From assembly GCA_050302175.1 (NCBI GenBank), contig JBNLAN010000010.1, positions 71,751-135,750 of the forward strand: a DNA stretch of 64,000 nucleotides. Reading direction: 5' to 3'. Below, piece by piece: positions 44,803 through 53,480 of the stretch; within the stretch, counting starts at the first letter, position 1; every line of letters starts with the position of its first letter. Below the pieces are notes generated by a model. That model saw only the letters and a program-made list of their open reading frames with translations. It did no database searches and had not been told where the DNA came from. This stretch comes from JBNLAN01 sp050302175. GTDB taxonomy: Bacteria > Pseudomonadota > Zetaproteobacteria > Mariprofundales > Mariprofundaceae. Made by a program: the position numbers and the translations under genes.

Positions 44803-45024
44803 GTGAAGCACTTTCTCGATATCACCCAAGAGACCTGCCCGATGACCTTCGTGAAGGTGAAGCTGATGCTGGCCAAAATCGGCAAAGGCGAGCAGCTGGA
44901 AGTGATTCTCAATGAGGGCGAACCGCTACAAAACGTACCTCGCTCCTGCGAAGAGCAGGGCTACAAAGTGCTATCGATTGAGCCGACTGACGACAACAAG
45001 CACCTGCTGCTCATCGAAAAATAA
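44803..45024 (+). CDS. tusA: TusA-family sulfur carrier protein
   Basis: A 73-residue TusA/SirA-like protein with the sulfur-accepting Cys in TQETCPMTFVKVKLML (canonical CPxP is CPMT here) and the C-terminal GYKVLSIE. TusA carries persulfide to tRNA thiolation, molybdenum cofactor or sulfur-oxidation enzymes. Pairing with dsrE2 points to dissimilatory sulfur transfer rather than tRNA thiolation. It is convergent with the ZIP gene, nine bases away. Confidence 0.9.
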   Translation: MKHFLDITQETCPMTFVKVKLMLAKIGKGEQLEVILNEGEPLQNVPRSCEEQGYKVLSIEPTDDNKHLLLIEK

Positions 45025-45033
45025 GAAACCGGC

Positions 45034-45819
45034 CTAGCCCAGCAGCGCATCCAGAAACATCATCATCGCGAACCCGACCAGCAGGGCGACAGTGGCGAGG
45101 TTCGCATAGCCGCCGCGATGAGTTTCAGGAATAATCTCATCACTGATAATGAACAACATGGCCCCGGCCGCGAACCCCAGCGTCACCGGCAACATGGGGG
45201 CCGCAAGCCACACCGCGGCAGCACCAAACAAACCACCCAGGGGTTCGATCAGTCCGGTAAGCGCCCCCACCGAAAAGGCCAGTAGCCGGGAGTAGTTTAT
45301 CGCCATCAGCGCAGCGGCAACTGCCAGCCCCTCCGGAATATTCTGAATGCCGATGCCGGTTGCTAAAGAAATGCCGTTGCCGATATCTCCTCCTGCAAAA
45401 CCAACACCAACAGCCATTCCCTCCGGAAAGTTATGCAGCGCAATCGCAAATACGAACAACCAGATGCGGCTTACCCGCTGCGCCTGCGGCCCCTCGTGCC
45501 CGGTCAGTAAGTGCTCGTGCGGCACATAGCGATGCACAGCGAGCAGGACTGCAGCGCCAAGCAGCAGTCCGCCGATCACCACTGCCACAGCCACAGTTTT
45601 AATCTGGAACAGCTGTTCAGATATCTCCAGTGCAGGTTGTATCAGGGAAAAGAAGGTGGCCGCCAGCATGATGCCTGCGGCCAGACTCAGCATCAGCACC
45701 TCCACCCGCTCGGAGAACTGCCGCACCAGAAACACGCCCATGGCGCCGATCGCCGTCGCGAGCCCGGCCAGTAGACTCCCTAAAAAGCCATACCAGACGA
45801 CTGCCCACTCGGCATCCAT
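45034..45819 (-). CDS. ZIP-family divalent metal transporter
   Basis: A 261-residue ZIP protein of the GufA/ZupT type with about eight membrane helices. The metal-site helices are FAIALHNFPEGMAVGVG and IGIQNIPEGLAVAAAL (Gln replaces the usual His, as in GufA). A His-bearing cytosolic loop is present (HRYVPHEHLLTGHEG). It imports zinc, iron or manganese. The ATG follows immediately after the stop of the nucleotidyltransferase gene. Confidence 0.9.
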   Translation of the reverse strand: MDAEWAVVWYGFLGSLLAGLATAIGAMGVFLVRQFSERVEVLMLSLAAGIMLAATFFSLIQPALEISEQLFQIKTVAVAVVIGGLLLGAAVLLAVHRYVPHEHLLTGHEGPQAQRVSRIWLFVFAIALHNFPEGMAVGVGFAGGDIGNGISLATGIGIQNIPEGLAVAAALMAINYSRLLAFSVGALTGLIEPLGGLFGAAAVWLAAPMLPVTLGFAAGAMLFIISDEIIPETHRGGYANLATVALLVGFAMMMFLDALLG

Positions 45820-46503
45820 CTACAACGTGCCATCCCTTGCCGCTCTGAACAGATCGCGAGGACGACCGATATCAAACCATTTCCCATGGTGCAGCCTGCC
45901 TCGGCAGCGCTTTTCCGATATCAGAGCGCCAATCGGCTCCAGCAGTGAAAAAGATTTCTCTGCAGGCAGGTTAGATATTGCACATACATCCCAGACCGAC
46001 ACTCCGGCATAGGTGTAGCGCGGCTCCCCCTGCGGTTCGATATATGAACCGGCCAAAGCAAAATCACCGCGCGGGTGGTGCCCCGGATTCGGCACCAGTG
46101 CCAGCGCACAGCCATCCGCCGGGCACAGCGCGGCCAGCTTCTGCACATCGATGTCTGCGATCACATCGGCATTATGCACCGCAAACAGGCCATCACCGGG
46201 CAGGCGCCGCAGCGCTGTGCGTACCCCGCCACCGGAATCGAGCAGGGTTTTCTCCGGGCTGAAGTAGAGGCGAACACCAAGATGCTCTCCGCCGCCCAGC
46301 ACATCCATAAGCTGCTCGGCATGATGATGCACATTGATGGCGATATCGCGGATGCCCTGCGATGCAAGCCTGCGGATCACATGCACGATGGCCGGCTCGC
46401 CGGCCAACGGCATCAGTGCCTTCGGCTTGCCGTGCGTCAGCCATTTCAGACGGGTTCCTAGCCCGGCCGCCAAAATGACGGCCCGGTCCACACTGCGACT
46501 CAT
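45820..46503 (-). CDS. murU: Sugar nucleotidyltransferase (MurU-like)
   Basis: A 227-residue NTP transferase. The N-terminal nucleotide motif is AVILAAGLGTRLKWL, with the Lys of GKPKALMPLAG, the metal Asp in VHNADVIADID and a second site near WFDIGRPRDL. Length and pattern fit the N-acetylmuramate-1-phosphate uridylyltransferase MurU of peptidoglycan recycling, but mannose-1-phosphate-type enzymes are close relatives. No amgK kinase is adjacent here (MurU is often beside it), so the assignment is provisional. Its ATG overlaps the patatin stop (ATGA). Confidence 0.72.
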   Translation of the reverse strand: MSRSVDRAVILAAGLGTRLKWLTHGKPKALMPLAGEPAIVHVIRRLASQGIRDIAINVHHHAEQLMDVLGGGEHLGVRLYFSPEKTLLDSGGGVRTALRRLPGDGLFAVHNADVIADIDVQKLAALCPADGCALALVPNPGHHPRGDFALAGSYIEPQGEPRYTYAGVSVWDVCAISNLPAEKSFSLLEPIGALISEKRCRGRLHHGKWFDIGRPRDLFRAARDGTL

Positions 46504-47402
46504 CGACCAAGCGCCTTCAGAATTTGCGGCATCACTTCCATGGTCGCATCATATCCGCGCTGGATTTCCTCATTGGAGTTGGAAAAATCATGCCACTGCC
46601 GGTATCCATGCAATGGCTCGATCAATACATCGGCATTGGCCTTTTCGTAGCGCCGCAGATAAAGGGCTTTGACACTGGTCGCCCAGTCCATCATGCCGAG
46701 CAGATGCGTCGGACGCTCCTCGGGATCGGGCCGCGCCCCCACATTGACGGCGACCACGATCTCTCCGCTCGACGATACGGCCAGGGCCTCTTTGGATGGA
46801 ATCTCGGAGGCCAGAGCACCATCCAGATATTCGGCATCGTCAATCTTCACAGGATCGAACACGCCGGGAATCGCCATACTGGCGGCAAGCACCACCGACA
46901 GCTCTCCTTTCGAAAAAAGACGGCATTCGCCACCCGGAAACTCCACGGCGGTCACATACAATGGGATTTTGGTATCGGCAAACGATTTCCCTTCGCATAG
47001 CGTTTCGGCAATTTCAGAAAGAATCTCCACATTTGCCAGCGAGATATCGCTGGCAGCCCGTGCATAGAGAATGGTCTGGCGCGCAGCACTTGTCAGCCGC
47101 CCAAGCCAGGTTTCATTATCGCCATTGGCCTCTTCCAGCCGTGGGATATCGAGGCTCGTGAAAGCATCCGAATGCAGGAAACCGACCACTCGCTCGCGAA
47201 CAAGCTGGCTGTCGGCATTAAGCGCATACATTGCCCCGAACAGTGCACCGATACTGGTGCCAACGATTGCCGACGGGCGCAACCGATGCTCTTCAAGCGC
47301 CTGCAATACGCCGATATGCGCCAGCCCCCTGCCGCCGCCACCGCCCAGTGCCAGCACGAATCCGGATGCGTTGCGGGAGAGAGCTCTGCGCCAGAAGCTC
47401 AC
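46500..47402 (-). CDS. Patatin-like phospholipase (RssA-like)
   Basis: A 300-residue patatin-fold serine hydrolase. The oxyanion loop is ALGGGGGRGLAHIGVL (about residues 18-33), the nucleophile Ser is in VGTSIGALF, and the catalytic Asp is in LDGALASEIP. It resembles RssA-type proteins. The start is GTG at 47402, overlapping the glnD stop by four bases (GTGA). The enzyme probably deacylates membrane lipids or lysolipids. Confidence 0.88.
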   Translation of the reverse strand: MSFWRRALSRNASGFVLALGGGGGRGLAHIGVLQALEEHRLRPSAIVGTSIGALFGAMYALNADSQLVRERVVGFLHSDAFTSLDIPRLEEANGDNETWLGRLTSAARQTILYARAASDISLANVEILSEIAETLCEGKSFADTKIPLYVTAVEFPGGECRLFSKGELSVVLAASMAIPGVFDPVKIDDAEYLDGALASEIPSKEALAVSSSGEIVVAVNVGARPDPEERPTHLLGMMDWATSVKALYLRRYEKANADVLIEPLHGYRQWHDFSNSNEEIQRGYDATMEVMPQILKALGR

Positions 47403-49996
47403 ACATCCTCCGGAAGCCGGGCAGCCTCTTGCAAGCGTTGACAGAGCAGAGTGATCTCCTCTTTATGCAAAGGCTCGTCATGTTCCGATCTCAAAAAGAA
47501 TACATCCACTGCTTTCTCTCCAAAGGTCGATATCGCTGCGCCACGTATATCATAGCTCATCTGACTGATCACAAACGCCAGTGAAGCCAGCAACCCCGGC
47601 CTGTCGGCTGCCTCAACCTCAATTGCAGTCTGCCGGCTTGAGGCAAACGGCAACTCACGCGCACGCACCTTCACCTTGCGCATCAACACATTTTGCTTAA
47701 AAGCCGGCAACTTCGGCAATGTTAGCACCTGATCCCCCGCCTCATTAAGAATCATCTCGATGCGCTCACGCAAACGTAGCAAGTCGCTCTCCACTTCCAG
47801 TGCCCTGCCTTGCGCATCCACCACATGGAACACATCCAGCACGCGCCCATCGGCCAGCGCATAGGCATGCGCGGCCACAATATTCACAAAGCCTGATGAG
47901 ATGGTGGCGGCAAGTCTGGCAAACAGGCCCTTGCGCTCCTTGGCGAGCACGATCACCAGACTCTGTTTGCGATAATCGTCGATCAGAGTATCCACCGCCT
48001 CTTCGCCATCGGCACGCACAAACAGACGCGCAATCGGCAACAGTTGCCGGGGCTGAAAATCCATCACGCAGCGCCAATGAATCTGATTGAAAACCGGAGC
48101 CAGTCTCGGCCGCTCTTCCGGCTCCGCATGCCCAATCGCCGATTCGATACGGGTACGAATACGGCTTTCCAGCGCTTCATCCGGCATCACATCACCTTTC
48201 AGCGCCCGCTCGGTCGCCTCGTACAGCTCGCGCAACAGCGCGCCCTTCCAGTCGTTCCACACCTCGGGACCAACCGCTGAAATATCCGCCACGGTCAATA
48301 AAAACAGATACTGCAATCGCTCCATATCGCCAACGAAACTTGCGAAGTTGCGTATCACCTCCGGGTCGGAAAGATCGCTACGCTGCGACACCATCGCCAT
48401 CTCAAGATGATATCGAACCAGCCAGGCAATCAACTCGATCGTATCGCGGCTTAGCGAAAGCGAACGGCAGAAACGGCGCGCCAGCTTCTCACCCTCGATG
48501 GAGTGATCCCCCTCGCGCCCCTTGGCGATATCGTGAAACAACAGGGCCAGATACAACACCTCCGGGCGTCCAATCACCCCCATCAGATCGGCCGCAAGCT
48601 GCAGACGCATCCGACCCAGCCCATGGTGCGACACCATCTGATTGCGCGCCTCGCACACCGCACGAATGGTATGCTCATCCACCGTATAGGCGTGGTAACG
48701 ATTGAACTGCCCAAGCCCCACCACACGGCGGAAATCGGGTATCAGGCGACCGAGCACGCCGGTGTTGTTCATCTGCTTGAGGGTGCGTCCGACATGTCGA
48801 GGATGCTTGAGAATTTCCAGAAACAGACGGCCGGCCTCGGCATCCCTGCGCACGCCCGCGTCCATCACCGTCACCTTCTCGCGAAGCAATCGCAACGCAT
48901 GACTCGACAACTCCTTGTCCTGCTCCTGCGAAACCAGAAACACCCTTAGCAATCGTAAAGGCTCCTCATCGAAGACCTGATCGTCGAGCACATCAAGCTG
49001 CTTGCCGACACTCACAAAACCATCGCCGACCTCCTTGCGGCGCACATAGAAGCGCGGCGGATGCAGCTGCTCCTCGAAGTGCTGCACCAGCATGCCGGAG
49101 ATGCGCGCCACACGCCCGGCGTGGCGGAAATAGTGCTTCATGAATACATCGACAGCAGGCTGGCCTCCGCTCGCCTGATATCCCATGCGCTCGGCCAGTG
49201 CTGCCTGTTGCTCGAAACCGAGCCGGTCGCTTGCCCGCTTGGATTCCAGATGCAATCCGGTACGACAACGCCAGAAAAAATCCTGCGCCTGATTAAGCTG
49301 ACGCATTTCGCGGCTGGAGAGCGCGTTGATCTCCACCAGCGCCTGTAGCTGCGACACGCCATACCAAACCCGTGCCATCCAGAAAACCGCCTGAATATCG
49401 CGCAGCGCCCCCTTCCCCTCTTTCAAATCCGGCTCCATCAAAAAAGCCGTGTCGCCAACCTTCCTATGCCGTGCGGAGAATTCGTCGAGCTTGGCCTGAG
49501 TGAACGCCTTGCGATATTTTTCAAAGAACACGGAACACTCGCGTTGCAGCACTGCAAACAATTCACCCTTGCCAGTCAGCAACCTCGCCTCGGTCGCGGC
49601 AGTTGCGGAATCCCAGTCTTCGGAGAAGTGCTGAATACTCTCCTCCACACTGCGCACCGCATGCCCGACCTTGGCGCCGGTATCCCAAAGCAGGTACATG
49701 AAGCTGTTGATACGCTCCTGCACCGCATCCGGTGCTTTGGCGGGAATCAGAAACCAGATATCCCAGTCGGAGCCGGGGCAGAGCTCCTGTCGCCCGTTGC
49801 CGCCAACCAGCACGATATCCACCAGATCCGCCACCTCGCCAGCATGTTGCTGCCAGCTTGTCTTCAACAGGGTATCGACGCCATCCGACATGTGACGCAC
49901 CAGCTCACGACCACGCGCACCCTTCTCGAACAGTACCGAAACATCCGCCCACAACTGCCTGACCTGCGCTTTTCCGGCAAGAGCCTCTTGCGACAT
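47399..49996 (-). CDS. glnD: Bifunctional PII uridylyltransferase / uridylyl-removing enzyme
   Basis: An 865-residue nitrogen sensor. The nucleotidyltransferase domain has VLVGGNGRQELCPGSDWD (about residues 63-80). The HD hydrolase domain has YTVDEHTIRAV and ALLFHDIAKGREGDHS (near residue 490). Two C-terminal ACT domains follow (VIVLAKERKGLFARLA; EVEAADRPGLLASLAF). It uridylylates PII under nitrogen limitation and reverses it with glutamine. Its ATG shares one base with the mutS stop. Confidence 0.94.
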   Translation of the reverse strand: MSQEALAGKAQVRQLWADVSVLFEKGARGRELVRHMSDGVDTLLKTSWQQHAGEVADLVDIVLVGGNGRQELCPGSDWDIWFLIPAKAPDAVQERINSFMYLLWDTGAKVGHAVRSVEESIQHFSEDWDSATAATEARLLTGKGELFAVLQRECSVFFEKYRKAFTQAKLDEFSARHRKVGDTAFLMEPDLKEGKGALRDIQAVFWMARVWYGVSQLQALVEINALSSREMRQLNQAQDFFWRCRTGLHLESKRASDRLGFEQQAALAERMGYQASGGQPAVDVFMKHYFRHAGRVARISGMLVQHFEEQLHPPRFYVRRKEVGDGFVSVGKQLDVLDDQVFDEEPLRLLRVFLVSQEQDKELSSHALRLLREKVTVMDAGVRRDAEAGRLFLEILKHPRHVGRTLKQMNNTGVLGRLIPDFRRVVGLGQFNRYHAYTVDEHTIRAVCEARNQMVSHHGLGRMRLQLAADLMGVIGRPEVLYLALLFHDIAKGREGDHSIEGEKLARRFCRSLSLSRDTIELIAWLVRYHLEMAMVSQRSDLSDPEVIRNFASFVGDMERLQYLFLLTVADISAVGPEVWNDWKGALLRELYEATERALKGDVMPDEALESRIRTRIESAIGHAEPEERPRLAPVFNQIHWRCVMDFQPRQLLPIARLFVRADGEEAVDTLIDDYRKQSLVIVLAKERKGLFARLAATISSGFVNIVAAHAYALADGRVLDVFHVVDAQGRALEVESDLLRLRERIEMILNEAGDQVLTLPKLPAFKQNVLMRKVKVRARELPFASSRQTAIEVEAADRPGLLASLAFVISQMSYDIRGAAISTFGEKAVDVFFLRSEHDEPLHKEEITLLCQRLQEAARLPEDV

Positions 49997-52599
49997 CAGC
50001 GTTTTCCAAGCTTACTGGCCTGCTCTCGCAGGCTATCAAGCAGATTCATGGCATCGATAGGGCGCATATTCTCGACATCGGCGTCCAGCAGCTGCTGCAG
50101 AAGCCCTGCCAGCAGGGTTTCGCTCTGCTTCTGCCGCCGCTTTTCTGCTTCGGAGAAAAGCCCCAGCTGCGATTTGCCGGCCTCGGCCTCCAGCTCGGCG
50201 CCGTGTTCCAGGCGAAACAGATGCTCGCGGGCGCGGGCGATCACATCCGGCGGTAAACCCGCCAGTTGAGCCACGGCAATACCATAAGAGCGATCCGCCG
50301 CGTTCTCGATCACACGATGCAAAAAGATCACCGATCCATTCCATTCACGCACCGTCACCGAAGCATTGAATGCCATATCGTACTCATCCGGCAATGCGGT
50401 CATTTCATGATAGTGCGTGGCAAACAGCGTCAGCACATCATCGGCACGAATCAGCCGCTCCGCCACCGCCCAGGCGATAGCAAGGCCATCCCAGGTGCTG
50501 GTCCCGCGACCGATCTCATCCACAATCACCAGCGCGCGGGCCTCCAGCTGATTCAGAATGGTGGCCGTCTCCATCATCTCCACCATAAAGGTGGAGCGCC
50601 CGCTGGAGAGCTCATCGCCAGCCCCCACACGAGTGAAAATCTGTTTGGTTAAAGGAATACGTGCCTCATCTGCCGGCACAAAACAGCCGGTATGCGCCAG
50701 CCATACAATCCACGCCACCTGTCGCATATAGGTCGATTTGCCACCCATATTTGGCCCGGTCAGCAGCATGAAGCGACGGCTCTTCATATCCATATCGGTA
50801 TCGTTGGCAACAAACGGCTCGCGCTCCAGACTCTGCTCAACGACAGGGTGCCGCCCACCTGAAATCTTCAGCAAACGGCCTTCGTGCACCTGAGGACGCA
50901 CATAGCGATTCCGTGCTGCCACATGCGCAAAACAGGCCAGCACATCAAGCTCCGCCACTGCCTGTGCAGCTCGCTGAATCGCAGCGGTATTCGTCTGTAA
51001 GCGGCTTGCAAGCGATTCAATCAGCGCCATCTCGTGCGCCAGGGATGCATCCTTTGCACCAAGAATTTCGGATTCAAATTTATGCAGCTCATCGGTGATA
51101 AAACGCTCGGCATTCACCAGTGTCTGCTTGCGCACATAATCCGGCGGCGCCGATTCAGCCTGCACCTTAGATATTTCGATAAAGTAGCCGAATACCTTGT
51201 TGTATTTCACACGCAGATTGGCAAGCCCCGTGCGCTCACGCTCGCGAGCTTCATAATCCTGCAACCAGTCTCCGGCATCCGCGGCCAGATTACGCAATCG
51301 ATCGAGCTCGGCATCAAAGCCATCGCGAATTACGCCGCCGTCGCGGAAATTCGGCGGCAAGGTTTCGGTGATTGCGCTATCGAGTAATTCCCCAAGCTCC
51401 TCAAGACCGGCCATCGCCGCCCGCATATCGGCAAACATGCCATTACGCTCACCGAGTGCGGTGCATAGCCCCGGCAGCGACTTCAACGAATCGGCCATCC
51501 CGCGGAAATCGCGGGGTGAAGCGCGTCCCAGTGCGATACGCGTGAGCATACGTTCCATATCGCGCACATGCCGGAGCAGACTACGCAGCGCGTCTCTGGC
51601 ATCGGCATCATCAAGCAGGCTCTCCACAGCATCCTGCCGCGCCCGAATAATCTCCGAATCAATCACAGGCACATCGAGCCATCGGCGCAGCAGCCTTGCC
51701 CCCATGGGGGTTTGCGTCTGATCAATCACCGCGACCAGACTCGATTTCGGATCGCCTGCCAGCGAATAGTGCAGCTCGAGATTACGGCGGCTTCTGGCAT
51801 CGATCTGCATGCCCTGCACCGCTTCATGGAAGACCGGCAACGCCAGATGGCCAAGCGCGCACTTCTGGGTCTGCTCAAGATAAACCAGCACCGCACCGAC
51901 CGCTGCTGCCACCAGCGGATGGGGTGCGAGATTCAGCGACTCCCATTCTGCCACTCCGAAGCGTTGCTGCAGTTGCTCCCTGGCTACCTGCGACGCAAAA
52001 CTCCAGTCCCCCGGACGATGCACCGGCATGGAGAATGCCGGCTTCTCGGCGCTATGCAGCAACAACTCGGCCGGGCGCAGCACCGCCAGATATTCATCAA
52101 GAGCAGGAGTACCAACACCTTGCCGAATCGTCCATGCACCACTGGAGAGATCGACTGCGGCAACCGCCCACTGCTGCTTCTTGTCCCGATACAGTGCCGC
52201 CAGAGGGAAACTTTCGCTCTGCTCCAGAAGTTCCGATTCGGTAATGGTGCCCGGGGTTACCACGCGCACCACCTCGCGGCGCACCGGCCCCTTGGTTCCG
52301 TCCGGCGGCTCCATCTGCTCGCAGATCGCCACCCGCTTATCGCACTTCACCAGCTTAGCCAGGTAATTCTCCGCCTGATGCCACGGCACCCCGGCCATCG
52401 GAATATCTTCACCGTTGACCTTGCCCCGCTTGGTCAGGGCAATATCTAGAATACGTGAGGCTTCCACCGCATCATCGAAGAACATCTCGTAGAAATCGCC
52501 CATGCGATAGAAGAGCAGGCAATCTGCATACTCCGATTTGATTCGGAGATACTGCTGCATCATCGGTGTGTGGTGACTGAGATCGGCCTCGGCAGACAT
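49996..52599 (-). CDS. mutS: DNA mismatch repair protein MutS
   Basis: An 867-residue MutS. The mismatch-binding motif is near the N-terminus (LLFYRMGDFYEMFFDDA, with the Phe-x-Glu reader). The Walker A site is LLTGPNMGGKSTYMRQVAW (about 612-630) and Walker B is ALVIVDEIGRGTSTWDG. The dimerisation helix-turn-helix includes ADRSYGIAVAQLAGLP. MutL and MutH are not in the window. It starts a chain of five overlapping genes. Confidence 0.97.
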   Translation of the reverse strand: MSAEADLSHHTPMMQQYLRIKSEYADCLLFYRMGDFYEMFFDDAVEASRILDIALTKRGKVNGEDIPMAGVPWHQAENYLAKLVKCDKRVAICEQMEPPDGTKGPVRREVVRVVTPGTITESELLEQSESFPLAALYRDKKQQWAVAAVDLSSGAWTIRQGVGTPALDEYLAVLRPAELLLHSAEKPAFSMPVHRPGDWSFASQVAREQLQQRFGVAEWESLNLAPHPLVAAAVGAVLVYLEQTQKCALGHLALPVFHEAVQGMQIDARSRRNLELHYSLAGDPKSSLVAVIDQTQTPMGARLLRRWLDVPVIDSEIIRARQDAVESLLDDADARDALRSLLRHVRDMERMLTRIALGRASPRDFRGMADSLKSLPGLCTALGERNGMFADMRAAMAGLEELGELLDSAITETLPPNFRDGGVIRDGFDAELDRLRNLAADAGDWLQDYEARERERTGLANLRVKYNKVFGYFIEISKVQAESAPPDYVRKQTLVNAERFITDELHKFESEILGAKDASLAHEMALIESLASRLQTNTAAIQRAAQAVAELDVLACFAHVAARNRYVRPQVHEGRLLKISGGRHPVVEQSLEREPFVANDTDMDMKSRRFMLLTGPNMGGKSTYMRQVAWIVWLAHTGCFVPADEARIPLTKQIFTRVGAGDELSSGRSTFMVEMMETATILNQLEARALVIVDEIGRGTSTWDGLAIAWAVAERLIRADDVLTLFATHYHEMTALPDEYDMAFNASVTVREWNGSVIFLHRVIENAADRSYGIAVAQLAGLPPDVIARAREHLFRLEHGAELEAEAGKSQLGLFSEAEKRRQKQSETLLAGLLQQLLDADVENMRPIDAMNLLDSLREQASKLGKR

Positions 52600-52861
52600 G
52601 CCGCAGAAACTAACACGGCTTTGCGGAATTCTTAACTACAAAGAGGAGAAGCCCGAGCTGCATGCGGAGGGAGGGAGGGGAGAGATATCCGCGCATACAT
52701 ACCCGGGCTTCAACGACAACAGCATGTAAGGATCGTCTGTTGTGTCATCAACACAGCAACGCGTTGGCAGGGAGAGAGTCGCCTCGACTTTGCTGCTCGT
52801 GCACAAGTGCACATTAAGTCAGGAACAAGCATGCTCCATGCCATTTCTCTGGGGGAAAGTG
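52600..52861 (+). ncRNA. Structured GGA-rich intergenic segment, candidate small RNA
   Basis: The 303-base spacer between rnhB and mutS has no credible gene. It contains a long imperfect hairpin (arms 52649-52668 and 52688-52710) whose loop is almost pure purine with several overlapping GGA motifs. More single GGA motifs recur downstream, near 52730, 52774 and 52823. CsrA-titrating RNAs look like this, but no clear terminator follows on the plus strand. The strand and function are guesses. Confidence 0.25.
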
Positions 52862-52884
52862 AAAAACAGGCCGCTTATGGCCTG
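52862..52884 (-). terminator. Intrinsic terminator after rnhB
   Basis: On the minus strand CAGGCC and GGCCTG pair around a six-base loop, followed by five T. It lies 19 bases after the rnhB stop and ends the pheS-pheT-rnhB run. Confidence 0.8.
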
Positions 52885-52902
52885 ATAGTGACGGAATCTT
52901 TT

Positions 52903-53475
52903 TTACTTCGTCTCTCGTGCGGCAGCACTGACAACCGGCGCAAAGCTGTGCCGGTGATGTTCGCACGGTCCGAATGTACGCAGAGCTTCCATGTGCTCGG
53001 CGGTGCCGTAGCCCTTGTGTTTGGCAAACTGATAGGCCGGATAACGGGAATGGAGGTAATGCATCATACGATCACGCACCACCTTGGCGACGATGGAGGC
53101 GGCGGCGATCTCCTGCACCTTGTCGTCCCCGCCAATCACTGCCGACACAGGATATGGCACCTCCGGGCAACGATTACCATCCACCACCACTTCGCTGGGC
53201 TTCACCACAAGCGCCTCCACGGCCCGGCGCATGGCAAACATGGTGGCATGCAGGATATTGAGCCGGTCGATCTCTTCCACATTGGCCTGTGCCACGGCAT
53301 AGGCCACCGCATGTTTGCGGATATGGTGGTAGAGCTTCAAACGCTTTTTCTCGGAAACCCTTTTCGAGTCGCGGTACTGGCCGAGCATCGGATCGTCCGG
53401 CGAGAGAATCACGGCCGCGGTGACCACCGGACCTGCCAATGGCCCACGCCCGACTTCATCGACTCCGGCTAGCAT
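52903..53475 (-). CDS. rnhB: Ribonuclease HII
   Basis: A 190-residue RNase HII with the metal-binding LAGVDEVGRGPLAG (Asp-Glu at residues 5-6), the Asp in VVVDGNRCPE and 'AAASIVAKVVRDRMM'. It removes RNA from RNA:DNA hybrids, including single ribonucleotides. The ATG at 53475 has GAGAGGG about eight bases upstream. A GTG three codons earlier (53484), overlapping the pheT stop, is also possible but would lie directly against the ribosome-binding site. Confidence 0.93.
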   Translation of the reverse strand: MLAGVDEVGRGPLAGPVVTAAVILSPDDPMLGQYRDSKRVSEKKRLKLYHHIRKHAVAYAVAQANVEEIDRLNILHATMFAMRRAVEALVVKPSEVVVDGNRCPEVPYPVSAVIGGDDKVQEIAAASIVAKVVRDRMMHYLHSRYPAYQFAKHKGYGTAEHMEALRTFGPCEHHRHSFAPVVSAAARETK

Positions 53476-53480
53476 CAGCG

